In this document: positions 52,315 through 60,533 of the stretch, in pieces | How positions within the stretch are numbered: the first letter of the stretch is position 1 | Layout: each line of letters starts with the position of its first letter | Origin: CALNXN01 sp942490645 | Lineage (GTDB): Bacteria > Pseudomonadota > Alphaproteobacteria > Rhodobacterales > Rhodobacteraceae | Direction of reading: 5' to 3' | DNA: 64,000 nt | Assembly: GCA_942490645.1 (NCBI GenBank) | Contig: CALNXN010000012.1 | Location: 1 to 64,000, forward strand | Translations under genes and position numbers: made by a program | Notes under the pieces: model-generated | What the model was told of the DNA's origin: nothing | What the model saw: the letters and a program-made list of their open reading frames with translations, nothing else | The model's database searches: none

Positions 52315-52358
52315 TGTCTATTTTAGTTGACACTTGAGTCTGTCTAACTAAACTGACA
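52315..52358 (+). promoter_or_regulatory. tandem PpsR/CrtJ operators upstream of bchC
   Basis: TGTctattttagttgACA (52315-52332) and TGTctaactaaactgACA (52341-52358) are exact consensus sites 8 bp apart, the spacing known from bchC promoters of Rhodobacter. The first includes TTGACA (52327-52332) as a possible -35 box. They probably control bchCXYZ and, by read-through, pufQBALMC. Confidence 0.78.
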
Positions 52359-52427
52359 ATCACACAAGACCCTGCGTGCTGAGTCTTTTTGACCAGAGAG
52401 TTCGGGCCGCAGCTGAAGGAGGCACAG

Positions 52428-53369
52428 TTGGAAACCACAGCCGTTCTATTGAAAGGTCCGCAGGATCTGGATCTGGAAACACTGACGCTCAAAGCGCCGG
52501 TGGCGGGTGACCTTGTTGTCGACATCACGCATTCAGGAATTTCCACCGGGACGGAAAAACTCTTTTGGTCCGGGCAAATGCCGCCGTTCCCCGGCATGGG
52601 GTATCCGCTGGTGCCCGGCTATGAAGCGGCGGGCGAAGTCGTGGAGGCCGACCCCAGCACGGGGTTCAAGCCGGGCGACCATGTATTCGTTCCGGGGGCC
52701 AATTGTTATGACGGTGCCTTTGGCCTGTTCGGCGGTGCTGCTGCACGGGTCGTAACGGCTGCGGATCGGGTGACGCGAATCGATGCGGGCCTTGGCGCAG
52801 AGGGCGCATTGCTGGCTTTGGCCGCGACAGCACGCCACGCGATGGCCGGATTGAACAAGGCCGTGCCCGATCTGATTGTGGGCCACGGTGTTCTGGGTCG
52901 TTTGCTGGCGCGTCTGACCGTGGCGGCTGGCGCACCTGCGCCGACTGTCTGGGAAATCGACCCAAGCCGCCGTACGGGTGCGGTGGGCTATCAGGTCATT
53001 GATCCCAAAGATGACACGCGCCGCGATTACACATCTGTCTATGACGCCTCCGGTTCCGTTGAGGCGATCAGCGACATGATCGGCGTGATCGCAAAGGGCG
53101 GCGAGATCGTGCTGGCCGGGTTCTATACCGGTGCTATCAGCTTTGCCTTTCCGCCGGCCTTTATGAAAGAGGCCCGCTTTCGCGTCGCTGCCGAGTGGAC
53201 GCGCGACGATCTGCACGCCACGCGCGCATTGGTCGAAAGCGGCACACTCAGCCTGAACGGGCTGATCACTCACACGTCGCCTGCATCCGATGCAAGCCGC
53301 GCCTACACGCAGGCCTTCACCGACGCTGATTGCCTGAAGATGATTTTGAATTGGAAGGACGCCGCATGA
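52428..53369 (+). CDS. bchC: bacteriochlorophyllide a dehydrogenase
   Basis: A 313-residue medium-chain dehydrogenase with THSGISTGTEKLFWSGQMPP, a GYEAAGEV catalytic-domain loop and IVGHGVLGRLLARL as the cofactor-binding motif. It oxidises the 3-hydroxyethyl group to 3-acetyl using NAD+. The start is a TTG at 52428 with GAAGGAGG 5 bp upstream; an alternative in-frame TTG at 52389 has no ribosome-binding site. The 3' end overlaps bchX by ATGA. Confidence 0.92.
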   Translation: METTAVLLKGPQDLDLETLTLKAPVAGDLVVDITHSGISTGTEKLFWSGQMPPFPGMGYPLVPGYEAAGEVVEADPSTGFKPGDHVFVPGANCYDGAFGLFGGAAARVVTAADRVTRIDAGLGAEGALLALAATARHAMAGLNKAVPDLIVGHGVLGRLLARLTVAAGAPAPTVWEIDPSRRTGAVGYQVIDPKDDTRRDYTSVYDASGSVEAISDMIGVIAKGGEIVLAGFYTGAISFAFPPAFMKEARFRVAAEWTRDDLHATRALVESGTLSLNGLITHTSPASDASRAYTQAFTDADCLKMILNWKDAA

Positions 53370-54370
53370 AAGACGAAGTGCCAAACCTGAAGGAATTCGA
53401 TCAGCGCCTGCGCGATGAAGCTGCTGCGGAACCCACGCTGGAAGTGCCACAGGGCGAGCCGACCTCCAAGACCCAGATCATCGCGATCTATGGCAAGGGC
53501 GGCATCGGCAAATCGTTCACGCTGGCCAACCTGAGCCACATGATGGCCGAGCAGGGCAAGCGCGTTCTGCTGATCGGTTGCGATCCGAAATCCGACACCA
53601 CGAGCCTTCTGTTTGGCGGCAAGGCCTGCCCGACGATCATCGAGACATCGACCCGCAAGAAGCTGGCCGGTGAAGAAGTGCAGATCGGTGACGTCTGCTT
53701 CAAGCGCGGTGGCGTGTTCGCAATGGAGCTGGGCGGCCCGGAAGTGGGTCGCGGCTGCGGCGGGCGCGGGATCATCCACGGGTTTGAGTTGCTGGAAAAG
53801 CTGGGCTTTCACGATTGGGATTTCGACTACGTCTTGCTGGACTTCCTCGGTGACGTGGTCTGCGGCGGCTTTGGCCTGCCGATTGCGCGGGACATGGCGC
53901 AGAAGGTGATCCTTGTCGCCTCCAACGATTTGCAGTCGCTTTACGTGGCCAACAACGTGTGTTCGGCGGTGGAGTATTTCCGCAAGCTGGGCGGCAACGT
54001 CGGTGTGGCCGGATTGGTCATCAACAAGGACGACGGATCGGGCGAGGCGGCGGCCTTCGCCGAAGCGGTGGATATTCCGATCCTGGCCTCCATCCCGCAG
54101 AATGATGATCTGCGCAAGAAGTCTGCCAACTACCAGATCGTCGGCACGGCGGAATCCGAGTGGGGCGACTTGTTCGCGGCCCTTGGTGATAACGTGGCCG
54201 TGGCCCCGCCGGTGCGTCCAACGCCGCTGGATCAAGATGGGCTTTTGGGCTTGTTCGACGCCTCCGAAACGGGTGGCGATTACCAATTGGTGCCCGCGAC
54301 AGACATGGACATGCGCGGCAAGAACGCAGCGCCCAAACCATCTTTGGAGGTTGTCTACGATGACGCCTGA
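53366..54370 (+). CDS. bchX: chlorophyllide reductase iron protein
   Basis: A 334-residue NifH-like protein with P-loop YGKGGIGKSFT and cluster Cys in GRGCGGRGI and GDVVCGGFGL. It powers BchYZ in reducing ring B of chlorophyllide. The start is ATG 53366, overlapping the bchC stop. The C-terminus runs 11 bp into a small ORF that precedes bchY. Confidence 0.95.
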   Translation: MKDEVPNLKEFDQRLRDEAAAEPTLEVPQGEPTSKTQIIAIYGKGGIGKSFTLANLSHMMAEQGKRVLLIGCDPKSDTTSLLFGGKACPTIIETSTRKKLAGEEVQIGDVCFKRGGVFAMELGGPEVGRGCGGRGIIHGFELLEKLGFHDWDFDYVLLDFLGDVVCGGFGLPIARDMAQKVILVASNDLQSLYVANNVCSAVEYFRKLGGNVGVAGLVINKDDGSGEAAAFAEAVDIPILASIPQNDDLRKKSANYQIVGTAESEWGDLFAALGDNVAVAPPVRPTPLDQDGLLGLFDASETGGDYQLVPATDMDMRGKNAAPKPSLEVVYDDA

Positions 54371-54545
54371 GGACCTCGCCAAAGTGGAACGGTCTTACGA
54401 CGATGCGCGGGTGTCCACGATAGAGAGCCTGCGTCTGTTTGATGCTGCCAGCGCGGCGGTGGAACGGTCGAGGGTTCTGGTCGAAGAAGCGCACCGTGTT
54501 GTGACGGGTGTGAACAACGAAAGCGAACGCGCCAATGGCAAATGA
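54360..54545 (+). CDS. small ORF between bchX and bchY
   Basis: A 61-residue frame beginning MTPEDLAKVERSYDDARVST, overlapping the bchX stop by 11 bp and the bchY start by 11 bp. The composition is protein-like: acidic/basic with Leu, Ala and Val at heptad-like spacing (SLRLFDAASAAVERSRVLVE), suggesting a helical hairpin or coiled coil. I know no named family. If bchY is translated by coupling, this ORF bridges the otherwise 164-bp gap after bchX. Confidence 0.55.
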   Translation: MTPEDLAKVERSYDDARVSTIESLRLFDAASAAVERSRVLVEEAHRVVTGVNNESERANGK

Positions 54546-56116
54546 AGTCACATATGATGACGCCGCCGATGTGGAGGTGATCAAGGGCCATCCGCATGGT
54601 GACGTGTCACGTGTGGCTGGCGATGTGCCGGATTTGGCGCCCGACGGCATGGGCTGTCATTCGGGCGCGGATATGGAGGCGGCCGCGCGGGCGGCTGGCC
54701 AATCCGAAATCCTCGACAAATTCAGAGCGGATTACCCGATGGGGCCGCATGACAAGCCGCAATCCATGTGCCCCGCCTTTGGTTCTTTGCGTGTGGGTCT
54801 GCGGATGAAGCGGGTGGCCACGGTACTGTCCGGGTCCGCGTGTTGTGTCTATGGGCTGACGTTCGTGTCGCATTTTTATGGCGCGCGCCGGTCAGTTGGC
54901 TACGTGCCTTTCAACTCCGAGACGTTGGTCACGGGGAAGCTTTTCGAAGACATCCGGGAATCGGTGCATGAGTTGGCCGACCCCGATCGCTATGACGCGA
55001 TTGTGGTGACCAACCTGTGTGTGCCGACTGCGAGCGGTGTGCCGCTGCGGCTGTTGCCGGATGAGATCAATGGTGTCCGGATCGTCGGGATCGACGTGCC
55101 CGGATTTGGGGTTCCCACCCATGCCGAGGCCAAGGACGTTCTGGCCGGAGCAATGCTGAACTATGCCCGCGCCGAGGTTGAGGCGGGGCCAGTGGCGGCT
55201 CCCGTGGGTGGGAAATCAGATAGGCCAACGGTCGCGCTGCTCGGTGAGATGTTCCCGGCGGACCCGATGATGATTGGCCAGATGCTCGCGCCTATGGGCT
55301 TGGCCGCGGGGCCGGTGTTGCCGTGCCGCGAATGGCGCGAGCTTTACGCCGCGCTTGATTGTGCCGTCGTGGGTGCGATCCACCCGTTCTATACAGATAC
55401 GGTCCGCGCGTTTCAGGGCGCAGGTCGCCCCATTGTGGGTTCAGCGCCCGTTGGGCATGACGGCACCGCCGCATGGTTGAAGGCGATTGGCGAGACACAT
55501 GGCGTATCAGCCGATCAGATTGCCGCCGCGCAGAACGCGGTGCTGCCCGCGATCACGGCTGCGCTGGCCGCCACACCGATCAAAGGGACGATCACGCTGT
55601 CGGGCTATGAAGGGTCCGAATTGCTGGTGGCGCGTCTGTTGATCGAGAGTGGCGCGAATGTACCCTATGTTGGCACTGCTTGTGCAAATTCGCCGTGGTC
55701 TGCTGATGATGCGGCCTTGGCTGAAGGCCAAGGGTGTGACGGTGAAATACCGCGCATCGCTGGAAGATGACTGCGCCGCGATGGAGGCCATTCAGCCCGA
55801 TCTGGCAATTGGCACAACGCCCGTGGTGCAGAAGGCCAAGCAGCTGGGTATTCCTGGGCTTTACTTCACCAACCTGATTTCGGCGCGGCCCTTGATGGGT
55901 GTTGCGGGTGCGGGGTCCCTGGCAACGGTGATCAACGCGGCCATCGGCAACAAAGACCGCATGGCCCATATGAAAGCGTTTTTCGAAGGTGTGGGCGAGG
56001 GCGACACCGCAGGTGTGTGGGAGGGTGATCCCAACCTGCGCCCTGATTTCCGTGCCCAGCATCAGAAGAAGCTGGACAAGTTGGCGCGCGCGGCCAAAGC
56101 GCAGGAGATGATCTGA
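54535..56116 (+). CDS. bchY: chlorophyllide reductase subunit Y (frameshifted)
   Basis: The NifD-like subunit of chlorophyllide reductase. The first about 395 residues are intact, with Cys in SMCPAF and SGSACCVYG and the stretch VGTACANSPWSADDAA. There the frame fails, and the family sequence resumes one base over as WLKAKGVTVKYRASLEDD and continues to the C-terminus (LYFTNLISARPLMG ... AKAQEMI). Removing one base of GCGGCCTT (55711-55718) gives a 526-residue protein. As sequenced, the last about 130 residues would be lost and the pathway to bacteriochlorophyll a blocked. Confidence 0.87.
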
Positions 56117-56118
56117 TG

Positions 56119-56190
56119 GCGATATGCTTCACATATCGCGCGATGGGGGCGCTGCCCCCAAACCCCCGAGGTATTTGGGGCGAAAGGAAG
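56119..56190. repeat. hairpin repeat element in the bchY-bchZ gap
   Basis: Three elements in order: GCGATATG/CATATCGC (56119-56139), GGGGGC-gct-GCCCCC (56145-56159) and CCCCCGAGGTATTTGGGG with the tail CGAAAGGAAG (56163-56190). The last matches the element inside bchB closely. It may modulate the bchY/bchZ ratio or protect mRNA ends. Confidence 0.55.
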
Positions 56191-56207
56191 ATGCGGGAGG
56201 TGGTGTC

Positions 56208-57683
56208 ATGCTGGTGACAGACCACGATCGCGCGGGCGGATATTGGGGGGCGGTTTACGCCTTTTGTGCCGTCAAGGGATTGCAGGTGGTGATCGACGGC
56301 CCGGTGGGCTGTGAGAACCTGCCGGTGACGTCTGTTTTGCATTACACCGATGCATTGCCGCCCCATGAGTTGCCGATTGTGGTGACCGGTCTGGGTGAAG
56401 GCGAGATGGGATCGGGCACCGAAGAGAGTATGAAGCGGGCCTGGGACACATTGGATCCTGCGTTGCCGGCTGTCGTTGTGACGGGTTCCATTGCCGAGAT
56501 GATCGGTGGCGGTGTCACGCCGCAAGGCACCAACATTCAGAGATTTCTGCCGCGCACCATTGATGAGGATCAGTGGGAAGCGGCGGATCGGGCGATGACC
56601 TGGATCTTTACCGAGTTCGGTATGACCAAGGGTCGGATGCCGCCCGAGAAGAAACGCGAGGAGGGTGCGCGTCCTCGCGTTAATATCCTTGGTCCGATGT
56701 ATGGCACGTTCAACATGCCATCTGATCTGGCTGAGATCCGCAGGTTGGTCGAGGGGATCGGCTGCGAGGTCAACATGGTGCTGCCTTTGGGCGCGCATGT
56801 GGCCGAAATGAGAGATCTGGTAAATGCGGATGTGAACATCTGCATGTACCGCGAGTTCGGGCGCGGGTTGAGCGAGCTTCTTGCCAAGCCGTATCTACAA
56901 GCCCCGATAGGGATCGAGAGCACTACCAAGTTCCTGCGCGCACTGGGGAATTTGGTGGGCCTCGATCCCGAACCTTTTATCACGCGAGAGAAGCATTCCA
57001 CGATCAAACCGGTCTGGGATCTCTGGCGTTCCGTGACGCAGGATTTCTTTGCCACCGCAAGCTTTGCGATTGTGGCCAACGAAACCTATACCCGCGGTAT
57101 CCGGATGTTCCTTGAGGATGATCTGGGGCTGCCTTGTGCCTTTGCGGTCGCCCGCGTGGCCGGCAAGAAGACCAACAACGAAGAGGTGCGCGCCCTGATG
57201 GGGCAAAAGCGTCCTTTGATCGTGATGGGGTCGATCAACGAAAAGATGTATCTGGCCGAACAGAAGGCGGGCTTTGGTCCGGCGCCTGCGTTTATCCCGG
57301 CGAGCTTTCCTGGAGCCGCCATCCGGCGCGCCACGGGCACGCCGTTCATGGGATATGCCGGTGCGACCTATCTGGTGCAGGAGGTCTGCAACGGGCTTTT
57401 CGATGCGCTGTTTCATATCTTGCCATTGGGCACGGAAATGGATGCGGCGGATGCAACGTTGACCCCGCTGCGCCGCGATTTCCCATGGGATGCAGATGCG
57501 CAGGCGGCGCTCGACAAGATCGTCGAGACGCATCCGATACTGACACGAATTTCAGCTGCGAAGACATTGCGCGACGCAGCAGAGAAGGCGGCTTTGGCCG
57601 CAGGCGCGGAACGTGTGGTTCTTGAAACCGTGCGCGCGCTGGACCCGGGTGTACCCGGAAACGATCTGGAGGATCACACATGA
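56208..57683 (+). CDS. bchZ: chlorophyllide reductase subunit Z
   Basis: A 491-residue NifK-like subunit of chlorophyllide reductase: DGPVGCENLPVTSVLHYTDA near the N-terminus and VTGLGEGEMGSGTEESMKRA after it. It reduces the C7-C8 bond of ring B with BchX and BchY. The start at ATG 56208 follows GGGAGG; the in-frame extension to 56124 is the hairpin repeat. The stop overlaps pufQ (ATGA), linking bchCXYZ to the puf operon. Confidence 0.94.
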   Translation: MLVTDHDRAGGYWGAVYAFCAVKGLQVVIDGPVGCENLPVTSVLHYTDALPPHELPIVVTGLGEGEMGSGTEESMKRAWDTLDPALPAVVVTGSIAEMIGGGVTPQGTNIQRFLPRTIDEDQWEAADRAMTWIFTEFGMTKGRMPPEKKREEGARPRVNILGPMYGTFNMPSDLAEIRRLVEGIGCEVNMVLPLGAHVAEMRDLVNADVNICMYREFGRGLSELLAKPYLQAPIGIESTTKFLRALGNLVGLDPEPFITREKHSTIKPVWDLWRSVTQDFFATASFAIVANETYTRGIRMFLEDDLGLPCAFAVARVAGKKTNNEEVRALMGQKRPLIVMGSINEKMYLAEQKAGFGPAPAFIPASFPGAAIRRATGTPFMGYAGATYLVQEVCNGLFDALFHILPLGTEMDAADATLTPLRRDFPWDADAQAALDKIVETHPILTRISAAKTLRDAAEKAALAAGAERVVLETVRALDPGVPGNDLEDHT

Positions 57684-57928
57684 GTGACATGACGACAGAC
57701 TTCACCCAAGAGGAGGCCGCCGAGGCGCCGCACCATGCGACGCGCCGGAAGGGCAACACCGAATTCATGGTCTATTTCGCGATCATATTCGTAGCGACGT
57801 TGCCGCTGGCCACGCTGACGTGGGCGATGCAAGCGTTCAAGACACGCAGCTTTACCGACAAGGGGCCGATGGCCCGTGCGTGGTCTCAGGCCCGCATCAT
57901 CACACCGATGATCTTTTCGGCCTACTGA
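57680..57928 (+). CDS. pufQ: PufQ, bacteriochlorophyll/LH1 assembly protein
   Basis: An 82-residue protein with a charged N-terminus, one transmembrane helix (EFMVYFAIIFVATLPLATLT) and a short tail ending RIITPMIFSAY. PufQ is the first gene of puf operons and is thought to help bring pigment precursors into complex assembly. It overlaps bchZ by 4 bp. Confidence 0.9.
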   Translation: MSDMTTDFTQEEAAEAPHHATRRKGNTEFMVYFAIIFVATLPLATLTWAMQAFKTRSFTDKGPMARAWSQARIITPMIFSAY

Positions 57929-58048
57929 TGAACGACCTCGCGCATATCCGGGTTGGCAAGACCCCGTGCGCGACCCGAATTCTTGGCTTGTGTGCGCCTG
58001 CCGAGTTCAAGGACTGGAGACCTGGCAACAGGGATTCAGAGACCCCGA

Positions 58049-58089
58049 GGGGGGCAACCCCCAAAGGACCCGGCCGCGGGGAACGCGGC
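58049..58089 (+). promoter_or_regulatory. hairpins in the pufQ-pufB leader
   Basis: The 189-bp gap before pufB holds GGGGG-caa-CCCCC (about 58050-58062) and GCCGCG-ggaa-CGCGGC (58073-58089), the second ending 28 bp before the pufB ATG. They may separate pufQ from the strongly expressed pufBA message. CGGAGG at 58105-58110 is the pufB ribosome-binding site. Confidence 0.45.
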
Positions 58090-58117
58090 GTCAGCATATC
58101 GTTCCGGAGGAATTATT

Positions 58118-58264
58118 ATGGCTGATAACAACCTGTCTTTCACAGGTCTAACCGACGAACAGGCGCAAGAACTGCACTCTGTCTACATGAGCGGGCTCTG
58201 GCTGTTTTCAGCCGTTGCCGTGGTTGCTCACCTGGCAGTGTTCATCTGGCGTCCGTGGTTCTGA
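58118..58264 (+). CDS. pufB: LH1 beta subunit
   Basis: A 48-residue antenna polypeptide with one transmembrane helix. His38 in VVAHLAVFIWRPWF is the bacteriochlorophyll ligand, and His20 is the conserved N-terminal one. GGAGG 7 bp before the ATG gives strong initiation. It pairs with PufA around the reaction centre. Confidence 0.95.
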   Translation: MADNNLSFTGLTDEQAQELHSVYMSGLWLFSAVAVVAHLAVFIWRPWF

Positions 58265-58278
58265 GGAGGGATTAGAAA

Positions 58279-58437
58279 ATGGCAAAGTTCTACAAGATCT
58301 GGCTCATCTTCGACCCCCGCCGTGTGTTTGTTGCACAAGGCGTGTTCCTCTTCCTGCTGGCAGCGATGATTCACCTCGTCCTGCTCAGCACGGATCACTT
58401 CAACTGGTTCGAGCTGGCCGCGCAAAGCGCCCAGTAA
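58279..58437 (+). CDS. pufA: LH1 alpha subunit
   Basis: A 52-residue antenna polypeptide, MAKFYKIWLIFDPRRVFVAQ at the N-terminus, with the bacteriochlorophyll ligand His32 in AAMIHLVLLST. GGAGGG lies 9 bp before ATG 58279. pufB and pufA are 14 bp apart. A stable hairpin follows, which usually protects the pufBA segment. Confidence 0.95.
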   Translation: MAKFYKIWLIFDPRRVFVAQGVFLFLLAAMIHLVLLSTDHFNWFELAAQSAQ

Positions 58438-58490
58438 GATGCTTGGGCCGGCAAGGGCCTGATCCAGTTTACGTGACACTAAGATCAGCT

Positions 58491-58522
58491 GCGGGCGGAC
58501 ACATTGTGCGTCGCCCGCCCGC
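58491..58522 (+). promoter_or_regulatory. pufA-pufL intercistronic hairpin
   Basis: GCGGGCG (58491-58497) pairs with CGCCCGC (58516-58522) around a 18-nt loop. A weaker CTGATC/GATCAG stem (58459-58488) precedes it, and ACGTTCG/CGAACGT (58591-58623) follows. In Rhodobacter a hairpin at this place stabilises the pufBA message and sets the antenna to reaction-centre ratio. Confidence 0.6.
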
Positions 58523-58687
58523 GGCGAACCATACGCAATGAATAACACGACGGCCTCCGCCTTTTAGGCAGGTTGACTTGAAACGGATCAACGTTCGAAG
58601 CGCTCAGATGCGAAAGCGAACGTCAACAGACGCTCAAAGTCCAACCGCCCGAGATCAGGCGCGCCGCAAAACGCGGAGAACATGAAG

Positions 58688-59536
58688 ATGGCGTTGCTCA
58701 GCTTCGAAAGAAAATATCGCGTCCGCGGAGGGACGCTGATCGGGGGCGATCTGTTCGACTTCTGGGTGGGGCCTTTTTATGTGGGCTTCTTCGGGGTCAC
58801 GACTGCCTTTTTTTCCCTACTGGGGACAATCCTGATTTTCTGGGGGGCGTCCCAACAGGGCACCTTCAACCCATGGCTTATCAACATCGCACCCCCTGAC
58901 CTGAGTTACGGGCTGGGGATGGCGCCGCTGATGGAAGGTGGGTTGTGGCAGATCATCACGTTCTGCGCGACGGGCGCATTCTGCAGTTGGGCGCTGCGCG
59001 AGGTCGAGATTTGCCGCAAATTGGGAATGGGCTATCACGTGCCCTTCGCCTTCAGCTTTGCGATCCTGGCCTATGTGACACTGGTGATTTTCCGCCCTCT
59101 TTTGATGGGCGCATGGGGACACGGGTTCCCATACGGGATCTTCAGCCACCTCGATTGGGTCTCCAACACTGGCTATGCCTACCTGCACTTCCACTACAAC
59201 CCGGCGCACATGCTGGCGGTGACGCTGTTCTTCACCACCACTCTGGCGCTGGCGTTGCACGGTGGTCTGATCCTGTCGGCGGCCAACCCCGAAAAGGGCG
59301 AAGAGATGAAAACACCCGACCACGAAGACACGTTCTTCCGGGACTTCATCGGGTATTCGGTCGGCACATTGGGCATTCACCGCGTGGGCTTCTTGCTGGC
59401 GATCAACGCGGTGTTCTTCTCGGCGGTGTGTATCATCATCTCCGGTCCCGTCTGGACGGCCGGCTGGCCTGAATGGTGGAACTGGTGGCTTGAGCTGCCG
59501 ATCTGGGGCTCTCAGATTTCTGCGGGAGGAATGTAA
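58688..59536 (+). CDS. pufL: photosynthetic reaction centre subunit L
   Basis: A 282-residue protein with five transmembrane helices. ALLSFERKYRVRGGTLIGGD is the classic N-terminus, so ATG 58688 is chosen over the in-frame ATG two codons upstream (58682). His in SHLDWVSNTGY and in the HFHYNPAHM segment bind bacteriochlorophyll and iron. It forms the electron-transfer branch with PufM. pufM starts 2 bp later. Confidence 0.95.
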   Translation: MALLSFERKYRVRGGTLIGGDLFDFWVGPFYVGFFGVTTAFFSLLGTILIFWGASQQGTFNPWLINIAPPDLSYGLGMAPLMEGGLWQIITFCATGAFCSWALREVEICRKLGMGYHVPFAFSFAILAYVTLVIFRPLLMGAWGHGFPYGIFSHLDWVSNTGYAYLHFHYNPAHMLAVTLFFTTTLALALHGGLILSAANPEKGEEMKTPDHEDTFFRDFIGYSVGTLGIHRVGFLLAINAVFFSAVCIIISGPVWTAGWPEWWNWWLELPIWGSQISAGGM

Positions 59537-59538
59537 TC

Positions 59539-60531
59539 ATGGCATTTCCTGACTATCAAAACATCTTCACCCAAGTTCAGGTCCAGGGCACGCCCGAATG
59601 GGGCATGGACAATGAAAACAACATGATGGCCGAACGGATCGGCAAGCCGGGGTTTTCCACGCTTGTCGGCTGGTTGGGCAACGCACAGCTGGGCCCGTTC
59701 TATCTGGGCTGGACCGGTATGGTGTCGCTTGCCACAGGTCTGATCTGGTTTGTGATCGTGGGTATGAACATGCTGGCGCAGGTTGGCTATTCGCTGCCCG
59801 AGATGCTGCGGCAACTCTTTTGGCTGGCGCTTGAGCCGCCATCGCCTGAATACGGGCTGTCGATGCCGCCGCTGGACGAGGGTGGTTGGTACATTATCGC
59901 CAGCTTCTTCTTGCTGGTGTCTGTCATGACGTGGTTGCTGCGCAGCTATCTGCTGGCAGTCGAGCACAAGATGGGCAAGCACATCTTCTGGGGCTTTGCC
60001 TCTGCGGTGTGGCTGTTCCTGGTGCTGGGTCTATTCCGTCCGGTCCTGATGGGGTCGTGGTCGGAAGCTGTGCCTTACGGCATCTTCCCGCACCTTGATT
60101 GGACAACGGCGTTTTCAATCCGCTACGGCAACCTCTACTACAATCCCTTCCACTGCCTGAGCATCGTGTTCCTTTATGGCTCGGTTTTGCTCTTTGCGAT
60201 GCACGGCGCGACCATTCTGGCCGTGACCCGCTATGGCGGCGACCGGGAGTTGGAGCAGATCGTCGACCGCGGCACAGCCTCGGAACGTGCGGCCTTGTTC
60301 TGGCGCTGGACCATGGGTTTCAACGCCACGATGGAAGGCATTCACCGCTGGGCGTGGTGGTTCGCGGTCCTGACCCCCATCACGGGCGGTATCGGGATCC
60401 TGCTGACCGGCACGGTCGTGGACAACTGGTTTATCTGGGCACAAGAGCACAACTTTGCTCCGCTTTATGACGGTGCCTATGGCTACGCGGACTACGGCTC
60501 CTATGAGACCTTTATCGGGAAGGAGAACTGA
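59539..60531 (+). CDS. pufM: photosynthetic reaction centre subunit M
   Basis: A 330-residue protein with five transmembrane helices: YQNIFTQVQVQGTPEWGM at the N-terminus, FPHLDWTTAFSIRYGNLYYN and HCLSIVFLYGS around the bacteriochlorophyll His, and ATMEGIHRWAWWFAV near the iron site. It is about 20 residues longer than the Rhodobacter M subunit, with a C-terminal tail rich in Tyr, as in species with a PufC cytochrome. Confidence 0.95.
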   Translation: MAFPDYQNIFTQVQVQGTPEWGMDNENNMMAERIGKPGFSTLVGWLGNAQLGPFYLGWTGMVSLATGLIWFVIVGMNMLAQVGYSLPEMLRQLFWLALEPPSPEYGLSMPPLDEGGWYIIASFFLLVSVMTWLLRSYLLAVEHKMGKHIFWGFASAVWLFLVLGLFRPVLMGSWSEAVPYGIFPHLDWTTAFSIRYGNLYYNPFHCLSIVFLYGSVLLFAMHGATILAVTRYGGDRELEQIVDRGTASERAALFWRWTMGFNATMEGIHRWAWWFAVLTPITGGIGILLTGTVVDNWFIWAQEHNFAPLYDGAYGYADYGSYETFIGKEN

Positions 60532-60533
60532 TC

